In this document: piece after piece, positions 1 to 7,578 of the stretch
Layout of the letters: every line of letters begins with the position of its first letter
Position numbering within the stretch: position 1 is the first letter of the stretch
NCBI RefSeq assembly: GCF_030813505.1
Contig: NZ_JAUSUE010000011.1
Length of the DNA: 64,000 nucleotides
Source: Pectinatus haikarae
GTDB taxonomy: Bacteria > Bacillota > Negativicutes > Selenomonadales > Selenomonadaceae
Reading direction: 5' to 3' (one strand)
Made by a program: the position numbers and the translations under genes
Notes under the pieces: model-generated
Told to the model about the DNA's origin: nothing
What the model saw: only the letters and a program-made list of their open reading frames with translations
Databases searched by the model: none

Positions 1-1202
1 GCGAAAAGCCGGGCGCATGTCATATAGATCTGCCGGTTAATATTGGCATGATGTCTATAGATAATTCGGAACGTCCGCTGCAAAAACAATATCCGATAAA
101 AGAATATGCTTCTGTTCATACGCTTGACGAAGCAGCAGAAATGATTTCCTATGCTAAAAGTCCGGTTATTCTCGCCGGCAGCGGAGTTATTCGCTCTCAT
201 GCGGCAAAGGAATTGACGGCGTTTGCGGAAAAACTGAAAATACCGGTAATAAATACTATGATGGCAAAAGGGGCCATTCCTTTTGATAACAAGTATGCAA
301 TGTGGACAATAGGCATTCCTTTTTCTGATTATCAAAATAAATTATTGGAAAGAGCCAGCTTGGTAATAGCCGTCGGTTACGATATTATTGAATATGCACC
401 GTCAAAATGGAATAAGCGCGGTGATGTGGATATAATTCATATAGATGCGGCTTCCGCCGATATCAATAAGTTGTATCAGGCCAATATAGAAGTAGTCGGT
501 GATATACCTGACTCATTAAAACGTATAATGCAGAGGACTGCACGCCTTCAGGAACCCAAGGAAGCCTTGGCAATGCGTGAAAAAATGGTTGCAGAACACG
601 AGAGCTACGCTGCTGATAAAGCTTTTCCTATGAAGCCGCAGCGCATACTCAACGATGTACGAAAAATCATGGGACCTGATGATATCGTTATTTCAGACGT
701 AGGGGCGAATAAAGTCTGGATAGCTCGTCATTACAACTGCTATAAACCGAATACCTGTATTATTTCCAATGGATTTGCTACGATGGGCATAGCCGTGCCG
801 GGAGCTATAGCTGCAAAACTCGTCAATCCTGATAAAAAAATATTGGCAATAACCGGTGACGGCGGTTTTATGATGAATTGTCAAGAGTTTGAAACGGCTA
901 TACGTCTTGGCACAAATTTTGTGACGCTGATATTCAACGACTGCAGCTATGGTCTCATAAAGTGGAAACAGGAAGATCATTATAAACATAGTTATGGTGT
1001 TGATTTTACAAATCCTGATTTTGTAAAATTTGCTGAGAGCATGCATGCCGCAGGTTTTCGCATCAAAAAGGCTGAAGAGCTTATTCCGACACTGGAAAAA
1101 GCTTTCAGCCTGGATGTACCGGCTATCATTGACTGCCAGGTCGATTATAGTGAAAACATGAAGCTGACAGAACATTTGCAGCAGCTTATGCAGGGAATTT
1201 AA
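1..1202 (+). CDS. alsS: acetolactate synthase-like ThDP enzyme (partial, 5' end outside window)
   Basis: The reading frame is open from base 3, before the first ATG at 48, and reads KPGACHIDLPVNIG, a segment normally found inside ThDP enzymes. The gene therefore enters from upstream and about 399 C-terminal residues of a protein of roughly 550 are present. The C-terminal pyrophosphate-binding domain is intact: GDGGFMMNCQEFETA followed by NDCSYGLIKWKQ is the GDG-N Mg/ThDP motif with the YGxIxWKQ form typical of catabolic AlsS (2 pyruvate to acetolactate plus CO2). The end, ENMKLTEHL, also resembles AlsS. A biosynthetic IlvB or another ThDP decarboxylase is less likely but cannot be excluded without the N-terminus. 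Cytoplasmic. Confidence 0.85.
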   Translation, partial: EKPGACHIDLPVNIGMMSIDNSERPLQKQYPIKEYASVHTLDEAAEMISYAKSPVILAGSGVIRSHAAKELTAFAEKLKIPVINTMMAKGAIPFDNKYAMWTIGIPFSDYQNKLLERASLVIAVGYDIIEYAPSKWNKRGDVDIIHIDAASADINKLYQANIEVVGDIPDSLKRIMQRTARLQEPKEALAMREKMVAEHESYAADKAFPMKPQRILNDVRKIMGPDDIVISDVGANKVWIARHYNCYKPNTCIISNGFATMGIAVPGAIAAKLVNPDKKILAITGDGGFMMNCQEFETAIRLGTNFVTLIFNDCSYGLIKWKQEDHYKHSYGVDFTNPDFVKFAESMHAAGFRIKKAEELIPTLEKAFSLDVPAIIDCQVDYSENMKLTEHLQQLMQGI

Positions 1203-1207
1203 TAGGA

Positions 1208-1240
1208 GGCAGGCCTGGTTTTCCATCAGGCCTGTTTCTC
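1208..1240 (+). terminator. weak intrinsic terminator after alsS-like gene
   Basis: The self-complementary octamer CAGGCCTG occurs at 1210-1217 and again at 1227-1234 with a 9-nt loop, followed by TTTCTC. The stem is strong but the U tract is poor. It lies 8 nt after the stop codon. Confidence 0.5.
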
Positions 1241-1340
1241 AATCTAGCAGAGAATAACAAAATATTCTGCTCAGTGGCTGTATACAGCCGAGATGCAGGT
1301 CAGAAAATCGTAAGAAAAATAATTTAAGGTAAAAGTGCTT

Positions 1341-1371
1341 AAAAAAGAAAAACCTTGCTGTGAAAGCAAGG
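1341..1371 (-). terminator. second terminator of the orphan riboswitch RNA
   Basis: On the minus strand CCTTGCT (1359-1353 complement), a 5-nt loop and AGCAAGG are followed by TTTTTCTTTTTT. This is a well-formed intrinsic terminator about 95 nt beyond the first one, with no coding sequence between them that I would accept. Confidence 0.75.
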
Positions 1372-1456
1372 CCCTGCCAGTGCAGTGTTTAAGAGGAAGT
1401 AAAACTCTATGAGCAATCCCCAGTGTATTAGCTGAAGATACAAAGGGGCTGAAACC

Positions 1457-1497
1457 AAAATAAAAACCCTCTTCTGAGCGAACGCAAAGAAGAGGGT
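1457..1497 (-). terminator. first terminator of the orphan riboswitch RNA
   Basis: On the minus strand ACCCTCTTCT (plus 1488-1497) pairs perfectly with AGAAGAGGGT (plus 1466-1475) across a 12-nt loop, followed by TTTTATTTT. It sits about 90 nt downstream of the riboswitch P1 stem and could be its expression platform. Confidence 0.8.
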
Positions 1498-1582
1498 AAA
1501 CTATACCAAATTTATTTATGCTATAATCTAATCTCCTGCCCATCGCTCGCGGGTACTATACAGTTATGTATAACGGTGACTG

Positions 1583-1752
1583 TCAATCAGGTAGTTCTCC
1601 TGGCTTCACATCATTGCTTCGCCGCTCCTTCTCAGAATAAAATTCCAATGGATAGATTGCGGGGTTGCTCCGTGTTACAGTGGCGGGACCGCACCGGACT
1701 ATCAAATACAATTACCGGTTTCCCTATTAAGTCATTTCTGACGCCTGATTCT
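1583..1752 (-). ncRNA. cobalamin (adenosylcobalamin) riboswitch, orphan
   Basis: Read on the minus strand, the segment has the core landmarks of the cobalamin aptamer: an AATAGGGAA-ACCGGT block, GCCACTGTAACACGGAGCAA, and the B12-box-like GAAGCCAGGAGAACTACCTG. The ends close in a perfect 7-bp P1 stem, AATCAGG (plus 1744-1750 read on minus) with CCTGATT (plus 1585-1591 read on minus). Family knowledge: these elements normally control B12 synthesis, uptake or B12-independent isozymes. Here no convincing ORF follows before two terminators, and beyond them the strand is antisense to the alsS-like gene. See findings. Confidence 0.9.
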
Positions 1753-1771
1753 CTTTTATTCAATTGCATAT

Positions 1772-1800
1772 ATAATATCACCTGATAAATTTAATGTCAA
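1772..1800 (-). promoter_or_regulatory. sigma-A promoter of the riboswitch RNA
   Basis: Minus strand TTGACA (plus 1795-1800), 17-nt spacer, TATTAT (plus 1772-1777). The spacing is ideal, and initiation near 1765 would start the RNA about 15 nt before the aptamer P1 stem. Confidence 0.8.
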
Positions 1801-1802
1801 CC

Positions 1803-1831
1803 TTGCAATAATTTTTGATAAAGGGTATATT
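1803..1831 (+). promoter_or_regulatory. promoter of thioredoxin gene
   Basis: TTGCAA (1803-1808), 17-nt spacer, TATATT (1826-1831). It is back to back with the riboswitch promoter; the two -35 boxes are only 2 bp apart, so the two transcripts may interfere. Confidence 0.65.
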
Positions 1832-1875
1832 AGATACATCATGCCGCCGCAGATGTTGGTGAAAGGAAGAAAAAT

Positions 1876-2190
1876 ATGCCACAGGTATATACTGAACAGA
1901 ATTTTGAAAAAGAAGTTTTGCAGTCGCCGATACCGGTGCTGGTGCATTTTGGCGCTGAATGGTGTGTGCCGTGCCAGCAATTTGCCCCTATAATAGATGA
2001 AATGGAAGAAAATGCATCAGGTGAATATAAAGTAGGAAGTGTCAACGTGGACAGATCACGTGAACTGATAGAAAAATACAATGTAACAATGATCCCCACC
2101 ATTATTATATTTAAAAATGGCCGATCTGCCGCTCAAATAACAGGAGCCGTTTCAAGGGAGAATTTATGTCATATGATGCTGAATGACTGA
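1876..2190 (+). CDS. trxA: thioredoxin
   Basis: A 104-residue single-domain thioredoxin fold protein acting as a cytoplasmic dithiol-disulfide reductant. The active site is W29-C-V-P-C33, differing from the classical WCGPC by Val for Gly, which would be expected to shift the redox potential. The cis-proline is in MIPTIIIF (P74). Length matches classical thioredoxins (about 105). No signal peptide. ATG is preceded by a GAAAGGAAG ribosome site. It is transcribed alone from a recognisable promoter and is followed only by a weak hairpin. There is no adjacent thioredoxin reductase. Confidence 0.9.
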   Translation: MPQVYTEQNFEKEVLQSPIPVLVHFGAEWCVPCQQFAPIIDEMEENASGEYKVGSVNVDRSRELIEKYNVTMIPTIIIFKNGRSAAQITGAVSRENLCHMMLND

Positions 2191-2288
2191 TTTTCCAGAA
2201 AATTTAAGGTGTAAACAAAAGCAATTTACGCAGATAATATATTATTTTCAACATTCTTTGGAATAAAGTGGGATGCCCGAATAGATAA

Positions 2289-2320
2289 CTCTATTGCTTA
2301 AGAAATAGGGTTTTATTTTA
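2289..2320 (+). terminator. weak terminator-like hairpin
   Basis: CTATT (2291-2295) can pair with AATAG (2304-2308), followed by GGTTTTATTTTATTT. The stem is only five A/U-rich pairs; it rests mainly on the U tract and its place after trxA. Confidence 0.35.
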
Positions 2321-2366
2321 TTTCTTGCGAGACATTAAAATTTAAATATAAAGGGGTGCAGCTGCT

Positions 2367-3236
2367 ATGAAAATAATCGATGCACATATGCATTTTTCAT
2401 CCGTAGGAAACTTTGCTGAAACTGCTGCCAACATAAACTGCAAATGTGATATCCCTACGTTAAAAAGGGAGTTCGACAAATGCGGAGTGGTTCTGGGTGT
2501 GGGCATGGGAGTCGATTCGTCCGATATAGTGGACGGCAGCATCAATCCGCAAATTATAACACATGGACTTGAGCAATTTCCTCCTTTTATGGCGCAATGC
2601 CTTGGCATAGCACCGGATATGATAACTGCTGAGAACCGTGAACAAACATTGGCTGCTTATGAAAAACTGTTGCAGGAGCCGACAAGTCTTGGCTTTAAAA
2701 TTTATGCGGGCTATCAGCATTATTATGTCGACGATGCAGTCTACCATCCATTTTTCAGACTGGCGGAAAAATACAACGTACCCGTTGTAATTCATACAGG
2801 TGATACTGCCAGCAGCCATGGCAAGCTTAAATATTCACACCCGCTGACTGTGGATGAAGCTGCTGTCGATTTCCCCAACGTCCATTTTGTCATGGCACAT
2901 TGCGGCAACCCCTGGATAATTGATGCCGCTGAAGTAGCTATGAAAAATCCAAATGTTTATATTGACTTATCCGGGCTGGCAGAAGGGCTTATCAATGCAG
3001 AAATCTTTTTGTCTGAGGGAGCCGGGTATATAGAGCATTTGAAGACATGGCTGGGCTATATGAATCATTATGATAAGCTTATGTATGGATCAGACTGGCC
3101 GCTTGTTGATATGAAAAATTATATTGAGGTAATAAAAGCCGTTATTCCTGAGAAATATCACCGGGCTGTGTTTTATGATAATGCCGTGCGGATTTTTACC
3201 AAACTGCAAAATTGTTTGTCGAGGCAAAATGATTGA
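2367..3236 (+). CDS. metal-dependent amidohydrolase, COG2159 type
   Basis: A 289-residue TIM-barrel amidohydrolase-2 family protein. The metal-binding HxH is at the start (DAHMHF, H7 and H9). Further ligand motifs are VIHTGD near residue 141 and MAHCGN near 175, and the catalytic/ligand Asp is in YGSDWP near 239. The family includes decarboxylases and hydrolases of cyclic or aromatic acids (ACMSD, 2-pyrone-4,6-dicarboxylate lactonase relatives). The substrate cannot be read from sequence. There is no operon partner: trxA ends 176 nt upstream and a tRNA follows. Cytoplasmic, no signal peptide. Confidence 0.85.
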   Translation: MKIIDAHMHFSSVGNFAETAANINCKCDIPTLKREFDKCGVVLGVGMGVDSSDIVDGSINPQIITHGLEQFPPFMAQCLGIAPDMITAENREQTLAAYEKLLQEPTSLGFKIYAGYQHYYVDDAVYHPFFRLAEKYNVPVVIHTGDTASSHGKLKYSHPLTVDEAAVDFPNVHFVMAHCGNPWIIDAAEVAMKNPNVYIDLSGLAEGLINAEIFLSEGAGYIEHLKTWLGYMNHYDKLMYGSDWPLVDMKNYIEVIKAVIPEKYHRAVFYDNAVRIFTKLQNCLSRQND

Positions 3237-3340
3237 CTGTCTTGTATTGGCAATGAACTTATTGGTGGTTTATATGCTATGGATACTATATAAAAGAATT
3301 GCATCAGCAAAAATATTGTGGTAAAATAATTGAGTATCCC

Positions 3341-3414
3341 GCGGGCATAGTTTATTGGTAGAATGGCTGCTTCCCAAGCAGCAGAGGGCGGTTCGATTCC
3401 GCTTGCCCGCTCCA
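3341..3414 (+). tRNA. tRNA-Gly (anticodon CCC)
   Basis: The cloverleaf is complete: acceptor GCGGGCA/TGCCCGC, D arm around GTTTATTGGTAGAAT, anticodon stem GCTGC/GCAGC with loop TTCCCAA (anticodon CCC), T loop TTCGATT, and CCA encoded at the 3' end. Confidence 0.96.
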
Positions 3415-3428
3415 GAATAGAGTTGTTA

Positions 3429-3462
3429 GAGTTGCTTTTTTAGGCAGCTCTTTTTATTTTGC
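3429..3462 (+). terminator. terminator after tRNA-Gly
   Basis: GAGTTGC (3429-3435) pairs with GCAGCTC (3444-3450, one G-U), followed by TTTTTATTTT. Confidence 0.8.
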
Positions 3463-3682
3463 ATAAATGCTTTTGTTGTTCAGGCGGCTCCCTTTCATTT
3501 TCCCGTTTAGCAGAGCTTTGAGGGAAAATACAGGGAGACATTAGGCAATTTCCTTTTTATGTGCAGGAAAATACTGCCAAAGGAGATATTTGAACAGCCG
3601 GCAATTATATGATAATATAATTGTAAATTCACCTGTGCGGCTATTTGCATAGACCGATAAATAAAATGATATTGTAAGAGTA
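3463..3682. other. intergenic spacer without recognised gene
   Basis: About 220 bases between the tRNA terminator and the epimerase operator. It contains only short A/T-rich stretches and several weak inverted repeats (TTTTCCC/GGGAAAA around 3499-3525). No ORF with a ribosome site was found. Confidence 0.5.
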
Positions 3683-3717
3683 TTTATGATACAGTGGATA
3701 ATTTTTATGATACAGTG
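3683..3717 (+). repeat. tandem direct repeat TTTATGATACAGTG, putative operator
   Basis: TTTATGATACAGTG occurs at 3683-3696 and 3704-3717. The starts are 21 bp apart, two helical turns, so both copies face the same side of the DNA just upstream of the epimerase gene. A related CTATGATACAGTAAAT occurs near 14908 upstream of thiD. Confidence 0.55.
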
Positions 3718-3750
3718 ATTAATGTGACTGTATACAAGAGGAGAAATAGT

Positions 3751-4419
3751 ATGAAAATAGTTTTATCACCTTCAATTTTATCGGCTGACTTTTCCTGTCT
3801 GGCCGATGATGTGCAAAGATTGGAAAACAGCGGCATCATGGATATACATCTTGATATTATGGATGGTCATTTTGTAAAGAATATCACGTTTGGCGTGGGG
3901 ACGATCAAATCTCTCCGACCGCATACAAAGGCAAATTTTGACGCACATTTGATGGTGACTGACCCCGATGAGCTTTTGGCTGGACTTGCTGACGCCGGCG
4001 TCAACACGGTTACGGTCCATAAGGAAGCATGCGTTCACTTGTATCATACTTTGGAAACTATTAAAACTTTGGGAATGGACGGCGGTGTGGTCCTGAATCC
4101 TGCCACCGATTATGAATCCTTAAAATATGTAGCGCAGGATGGCCTGCTTAAGAAGGTTTTGATTATGTCAGTTGAGCCTGGATTTGGCGGACAGTCATAT
4201 CTGCCGATGAGTACAAGAAAAATCGCGGATCTGGTAAAATGGCGGGAAGAAAATAACTTTGAATTTATCATACAAGTTGATGGCGGCGTAAATATCAATA
4301 ATATAAAAACTATTATTGATGCCGGAGCAACAGATATTGTTATTGGATCTGCCATGTTCAAAGACCGCCAGATCGAAAAAAATGTGGAAGCTTTCCGCAA
4401 GGCCGCCGATTTACGCTGA
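3751..4419 (+). CDS. rpe: ribulose-phosphate 3-epimerase
   Basis: Interconverts D-ribulose 5-phosphate and D-xylulose 5-phosphate. The ATG at 3751 (MKIVLSPSILSADFS) matches the family N-terminus and has GAGGAG 6 nt upstream; the open frame extends further 5' but that part is not family-like. The 222 residues are the usual length. Diagnostic TIM-barrel motifs are all present: HLDIMDGHFV, DAHLMV, VHKEA, MSVEPGFGGQSY and QVDGGVN with the two catalytic Asp residues. The allulose-6-phosphate epimerase AlsE is a close homologue and is possible given the PTS cluster that follows. It has its own terminator and a direct-repeat operator, so it is not co-transcribed with the regulator downstream. Confidence 0.9.
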   Translation: MKIVLSPSILSADFSCLADDVQRLENSGIMDIHLDIMDGHFVKNITFGVGTIKSLRPHTKANFDAHLMVTDPDELLAGLADAGVNTVTVHKEACVHLYHTLETIKTLGMDGGVVLNPATDYESLKYVAQDGLLKKVLIMSVEPGFGGQSYLPMSTRKIADLVKWREENNFEFIIQVDGGVNINNIKTIIDAGATDIVIGSAMFKDRQIEKNVEAFRKAADLR

Positions 4420-4431
4420 AAAAATCAAATC

Positions 4432-4466
4432 AAAACCATACCCAAGGCAGGGTATGGTTTTTTTAT
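4432..4466 (+). terminator. terminator after rpe
   Basis: AAACCATACCC (4433-4443), loop AAGGCA, GGGTATGGTTT (4450-4460), then TTTTT. Perfect 11-bp stem. Confidence 0.92.
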
Positions 4467-4679
4467 AAGCATATGATGCAAAGCTATAAAATAGCATATG
4501 AAAATAGTATTAATTAATAAAAATAATGGCATCATTATAGTGATAAATAAATATTGCCTGATATATGCGGAAAAAATTTTCTACATGTGTCGAAAATTTC
4601 CGTATTTCAGGGAAACTTTTCCATCTATGACAAGAAAGAAAAATTTGCTAGAATAAAATCAAGCTAGGGAGTGACAAAA

Positions 4680-6599
4680 ATGGTCAAGCTGAAAAAGCGC
4701 AGCAAAAGAATTTTTGAACTGTTAAAGAATTATCCTAATGGGATCACAGGCGAACAGATGGCAAACCAGCTGGGGGTTTCGTCAAGAACCATCAGATCAG
4801 ATATAAAATTCTTGCAGGAACTGCTTGAACAGCATAATGTTAACATCATCGCAGTTCCAAATAAAGGATATAGTCTTAAAGATACTGCAAATTTGGGGCA
4901 GCTTGAGGATGAATTGTCAAGAGAAGATAATATTAATTTTGAAACTTCAGAAGAAAGAGTAAATTATATAATAGTTAAATTATTAGAAAATACTTTTTCG
5001 GGAAATTCCATTACACAAATGGAACTGGCTGATGAATTATTTGTCAGTATATCCACCTTGAAAGCTCACTTAAATGATGTAAAGAAAATATTCAGTAAGT
5101 ATGACTTGAAAATTGTCCAGTATAAAGGAAAGGGAATGATTATTGCCGGTGAGGAAATCAAAGTCCGCTACTGCATGTCTGAAATAATAAATAAACATAA
5201 TTTTGAGCTGTTCTATCAAAAAATATTGCCGGATGCAAATATGGCGGAGCTGGATAAGATAATCAGAAAAATTTTAAATCAGAAAAAGTTGCAATTAGCC
5301 GACGATGCAAAAGAAAATCTTTGTATACACACTGCCATTGCGGTACAGCGCTCCAAATATAATAAGACTGTATTATATTCGGCCAGTTTGGCGCAAAAGA
5401 TAGGAAGCACCTTTGAATATGATGTTGCCAAGGATATAGTGGATGAAATTTACGCACAAAATGGCATAGATTTATCATATGCGGAAATTTATTATATTGC
5501 GCAGTGCCTTCTGGCCAGTAAGAAAATCTTTGATGCAGGTGAATCAACGGATAAGGCGCATGTTAAAAAACTGGTAGATATTATTCTGCAGGAAATCCAT
5601 GACAAAATGGCAATTGATTTCACGGAAGATGAATATTTGCGAGACGGTTTGACATTGCATTTGAATATCGCCCTGACACGGATAGAGTTCCATATGATCA
5701 TACGCAATGAACTTCTGGATACTATCAAAAATGATTATCCTCTCGCTTTTCAGATGGGAGTAATAGCAGGAAAAGTCGTTGAGGAATATGACAACATAAA
5801 AATAAATGAAAATGAAATAGGTTATATAGCGCTGCATTTTGGGGCAGCGATAAGCCGTACCGGCATTAAGGAAAACAGAAAAGTAAAAAATGTCGTGATA
5901 GTTTGTTCGGCAGGGCTGGGGATGTCTGTATTGCTCAAAGCGAAAATAGAAGAACATTTCCATAATAGATTAAACATAATGAAAATCATACCGGGATATG
6001 AAGTTGACGGTTCCATAATGGATAATACCGATTTTGTATTCACTACGGTGCCGCTGAAGGAAATACATTCTGATAAAGTGATAATGATCAATCATATGCT
6101 CAAAAAGGAAGATATCACGAAAATAGAGCAAAAAGTTTTTCAAAAAGATAAAATGGATAAAACAGAAATAGAAAAATTCTTTTCCTCAGAAAATTTCTAT
6201 GTAAATAAAAGCTTTACAGAAAAAAATGAATGCATCAATTTTTTGACGGATCAGGCAATTCAAAAGGGTTTGATGACTGCTAAAATAAAAGAATTGATTT
6301 TTGAGAGAGAAGAAATGGCATCTACCTCGATAGGTGATTTGGCAGCTATTCCGCATCCTATGTACAACGAAAATAATAATTCATTTATATCGGTGCTCAT
6401 ATTAAATAAACCTATCATGTGGGATGATCTTCCGGTGCAGGTGGTATTCCTGCTCAATATAGGAAAGAATAAGGCAAGTCTTTGGGAAACAATGTTCTTA
6501 AAATTATACAATTATATAAAATTGAAGAGCGGCATAAATTCTATGCTGAAAAATAAGTCATATGATGTCTTTCTGGAAGAGTTTATAGACATGTTCTAA
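4680..6599 (+). CDS. PRD-domain transcriptional regulator of PTS operon (MtlR/LicR-like)
   Basis: A 639-residue modular activator/antiterminator-like regulator. In order: an HTH_11 domain (about 5-60, SRTIRSDIKFLQ), a second HTH (about 100-140), two PRD domains (about 165-380) phosphorylated on His by PTS proteins, an EIIB-galactitol-like domain with VVIVCSAGLGMSV near residue 406 (phosphorylatable Cys), and a C-terminal EIIA-2-like domain with AIPHP near 555. The start is taken as ATG 4680 because AGGGAG (4666-4671) lies 8 nt upstream; GTG 4671 overlaps that site. It lies 23-30 nt before the EIIA gene and so probably reads and controls this PTS through substrate-dependent phosphorylation. 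Confidence 0.92.
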   Translation: MVKLKKRSKRIFELLKNYPNGITGEQMANQLGVSSRTIRSDIKFLQELLEQHNVNIIAVPNKGYSLKDTANLGQLEDELSREDNINFETSEERVNYIIVKLLENTFSGNSITQMELADELFVSISTLKAHLNDVKKIFSKYDLKIVQYKGKGMIIAGEEIKVRYCMSEIINKHNFELFYQKILPDANMAELDKIIRKILNQKKLQLADDAKENLCIHTAIAVQRSKYNKTVLYSASLAQKIGSTFEYDVAKDIVDEIYAQNGIDLSYAEIYYIAQCLLASKKIFDAGESTDKAHVKKLVDIILQEIHDKMAIDFTEDEYLRDGLTLHLNIALTRIEFHMIIRNELLDTIKNDYPLAFQMGVIAGKVVEEYDNIKINENEIGYIALHFGAAISRTGIKENRKVKNVVIVCSAGLGMSVLLKAKIEEHFHNRLNIMKIIPGYEVDGSIMDNTDFVFTTVPLKEIHSDKVIMINHMLKKEDITKIEQKVFQKDKMDKTEIEKFFSSENFYVNKSFTEKNECINFLTDQAIQKGLMTAKIKELIFEREEMASTSIGDLAAIPHPMYNENNNSFISVLILNKPIMWDDLPVQVVFLLNIGKNKASLWETMFLKLYNYIKLKSGINSMLKNKSYDVFLEEFIDMF

Positions 6600-6628
6600 T
6601 CTTATGACAATAGGGGGATAAATTGATT

Positions 6629-7093
6629 ATGAGCGCAATATCATTGGATGAAAACTTAGTTTTACTGAATCTTGAAGGGAAGGATAAGTTTGATGTCATT
6701 GCGAAGATGGCCGGGAATATGCAGAAACTGGATTATGTAAAGGAATCTTATAAGGCTGCTGTTGTTGCCCGCGAGAAAATATTTGCAACAGGTCTGCCGA
6801 CCTCTTCTTACGGGGTGGCTATTCCTCACACTGACATTGAACATGTAAATGCACCAGCTATCTGCGTTGCTTCTCTTGCCAAGCCGGTTGACTTTGTGAT
6901 CATGGGAGAAGAATGTGAGACAGTGCCGGTAAAGATAGTTTTTATGTTAGCCATGAAAGAACAACATGCGCAACTTGAAATATTGCAAAAGCTTATGAAA
7001 ATACTGCAGGAGGACGGTGCACTGGAGGAGATAGCAAAAGCACAAAAACCAGTTGATATTAAAGAATTTGTATGTAAAAAATTAGGTTTGTAA
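6629..7093 (+). CDS. PTS system EIIA component, galactitol/fructose type
   Basis: A 154-residue EIIA-2 domain protein that passes phosphate from HPr-His-P to EIIB. The active His is in YGVAIPHTDIEHV (about residue 64-72). The start is ATG 6629 with AGGGGG 11 nt upstream; TTG 6623 (spacing 5) is an equally possible start adding two residues. It is the first gene of an EIIA-EIIB-EIIC order seen in gat-type systems and directly follows the PRD regulator. Cytoplasmic. Substrate is inferred from the dehydrogenases downstream to be a polyol. Confidence 0.9.
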   Translation: MSAISLDENLVLLNLEGKDKFDVIAKMAGNMQKLDYVKESYKAAVVAREKIFATGLPTSSYGVAIPHTDIEHVNAPAICVASLAKPVDFVIMGEECETVPVKIVFMLAMKEQHAQLEILQKLMKILQEDGALEEIAKAQKPVDIKEFVCKKLGL

Positions 7094-7105
7094 GGAGAGA
7101 TTATC

Positions 7106-7399
7106 GTGAAAAATGGCAAAAAATTAGTTTTGGTGGCATGCGGCACAGGGATCGCTACATCAACAGTAGTGAATGAAGCTGTAAGTAAATTGGCAAAGAA
7201 AAATAATATACCTGTTGAAATTATTCAATGCAAGATCATGGAGGTGCCGGGGTACTCTGACGGAGCAGATTTATTAGTAACAACAACAGTAATAGATAAA
7301 TCAAAATATGCTTTTCCGGTAATAAGCGCCAGAGCATTTTTGACAGGAATAGGTTTGGATAAAGTAGAGGATCAGATTTTAGCAGAATTACAGAAATAA
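7106..7399 (+). CDS. PTS system EIIB component, galactitol type
   Basis: A 97-residue cytoplasmic EIIB of the PTS_IIB lactose/cellobiose-galactitol fold. The phosphocysteine is in VACGTGIATSTVV near the N-terminus, the hallmark of GatB-type EIIB. The start is GTG with TAAGGAGAGA 7 nt upstream. It lies 12 nt after EIIA. Confidence 0.92.
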   Translation: MKNGKKLVLVACGTGIATSTVVNEAVSKLAKKNNIPVEIIQCKIMEVPGYSDGADLLVTTTVIDKSKYAFPVISARAFLTGIGLDKVEDQILAELQK

Positions 7400-7405
7400 C
7401 AAAAT

Positions 7406-7552
7406 ATGCGAAAAAGTTATGGGAAGTATTTACGATCACTGATCTACTTTTTTAGAAGAATAGAAAAAATAACGGATACCGCTTCTCATAATTATTTCGA
7501 TTTGGATGATGAACAATTTTTAGCTAACATAAAATTCAAAAAATACAAATAA
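7406..7552 (+). CDS. possible 48-residue basic small protein between EIIB and EIIC
   Basis: An ATG 6 nt after the EIIB stop opens a 48-codon frame ending 26 nt before the EIIC start, so it fills the gap almost exactly. The product (begins MRKSYGKYLRSLIYFFRR) is rich in Lys/Arg and aromatic residues with no recognisable family. No convincing ribosome site precedes the ATG, though translational coupling to EIIB is possible. It may equally be an untranslated spacer. I do not recognise it. Confidence 0.25.
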   Translation: MRKSYGKYLRSLIYFFRRIEKITDTASHNYFDLDDEQFLANIKFKKYK

Positions 7553-7578
7553 AATAAAATTTTAAGGAGGATATATAC

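Noticed and set aside
693..1226. 177-codon minus-strand frame
   Set aside because: It lies entirely antisense to the well-supported acetolactate-synthase-like gene and has no family features.
1271..1543. 90-codon minus-strand frame downstream of the cobalamin riboswitch
   Set aside because: It lacks a ribosome site, reads through both terminator hairpins, and its translation resembles no protein family; treated as non-coding RNA.
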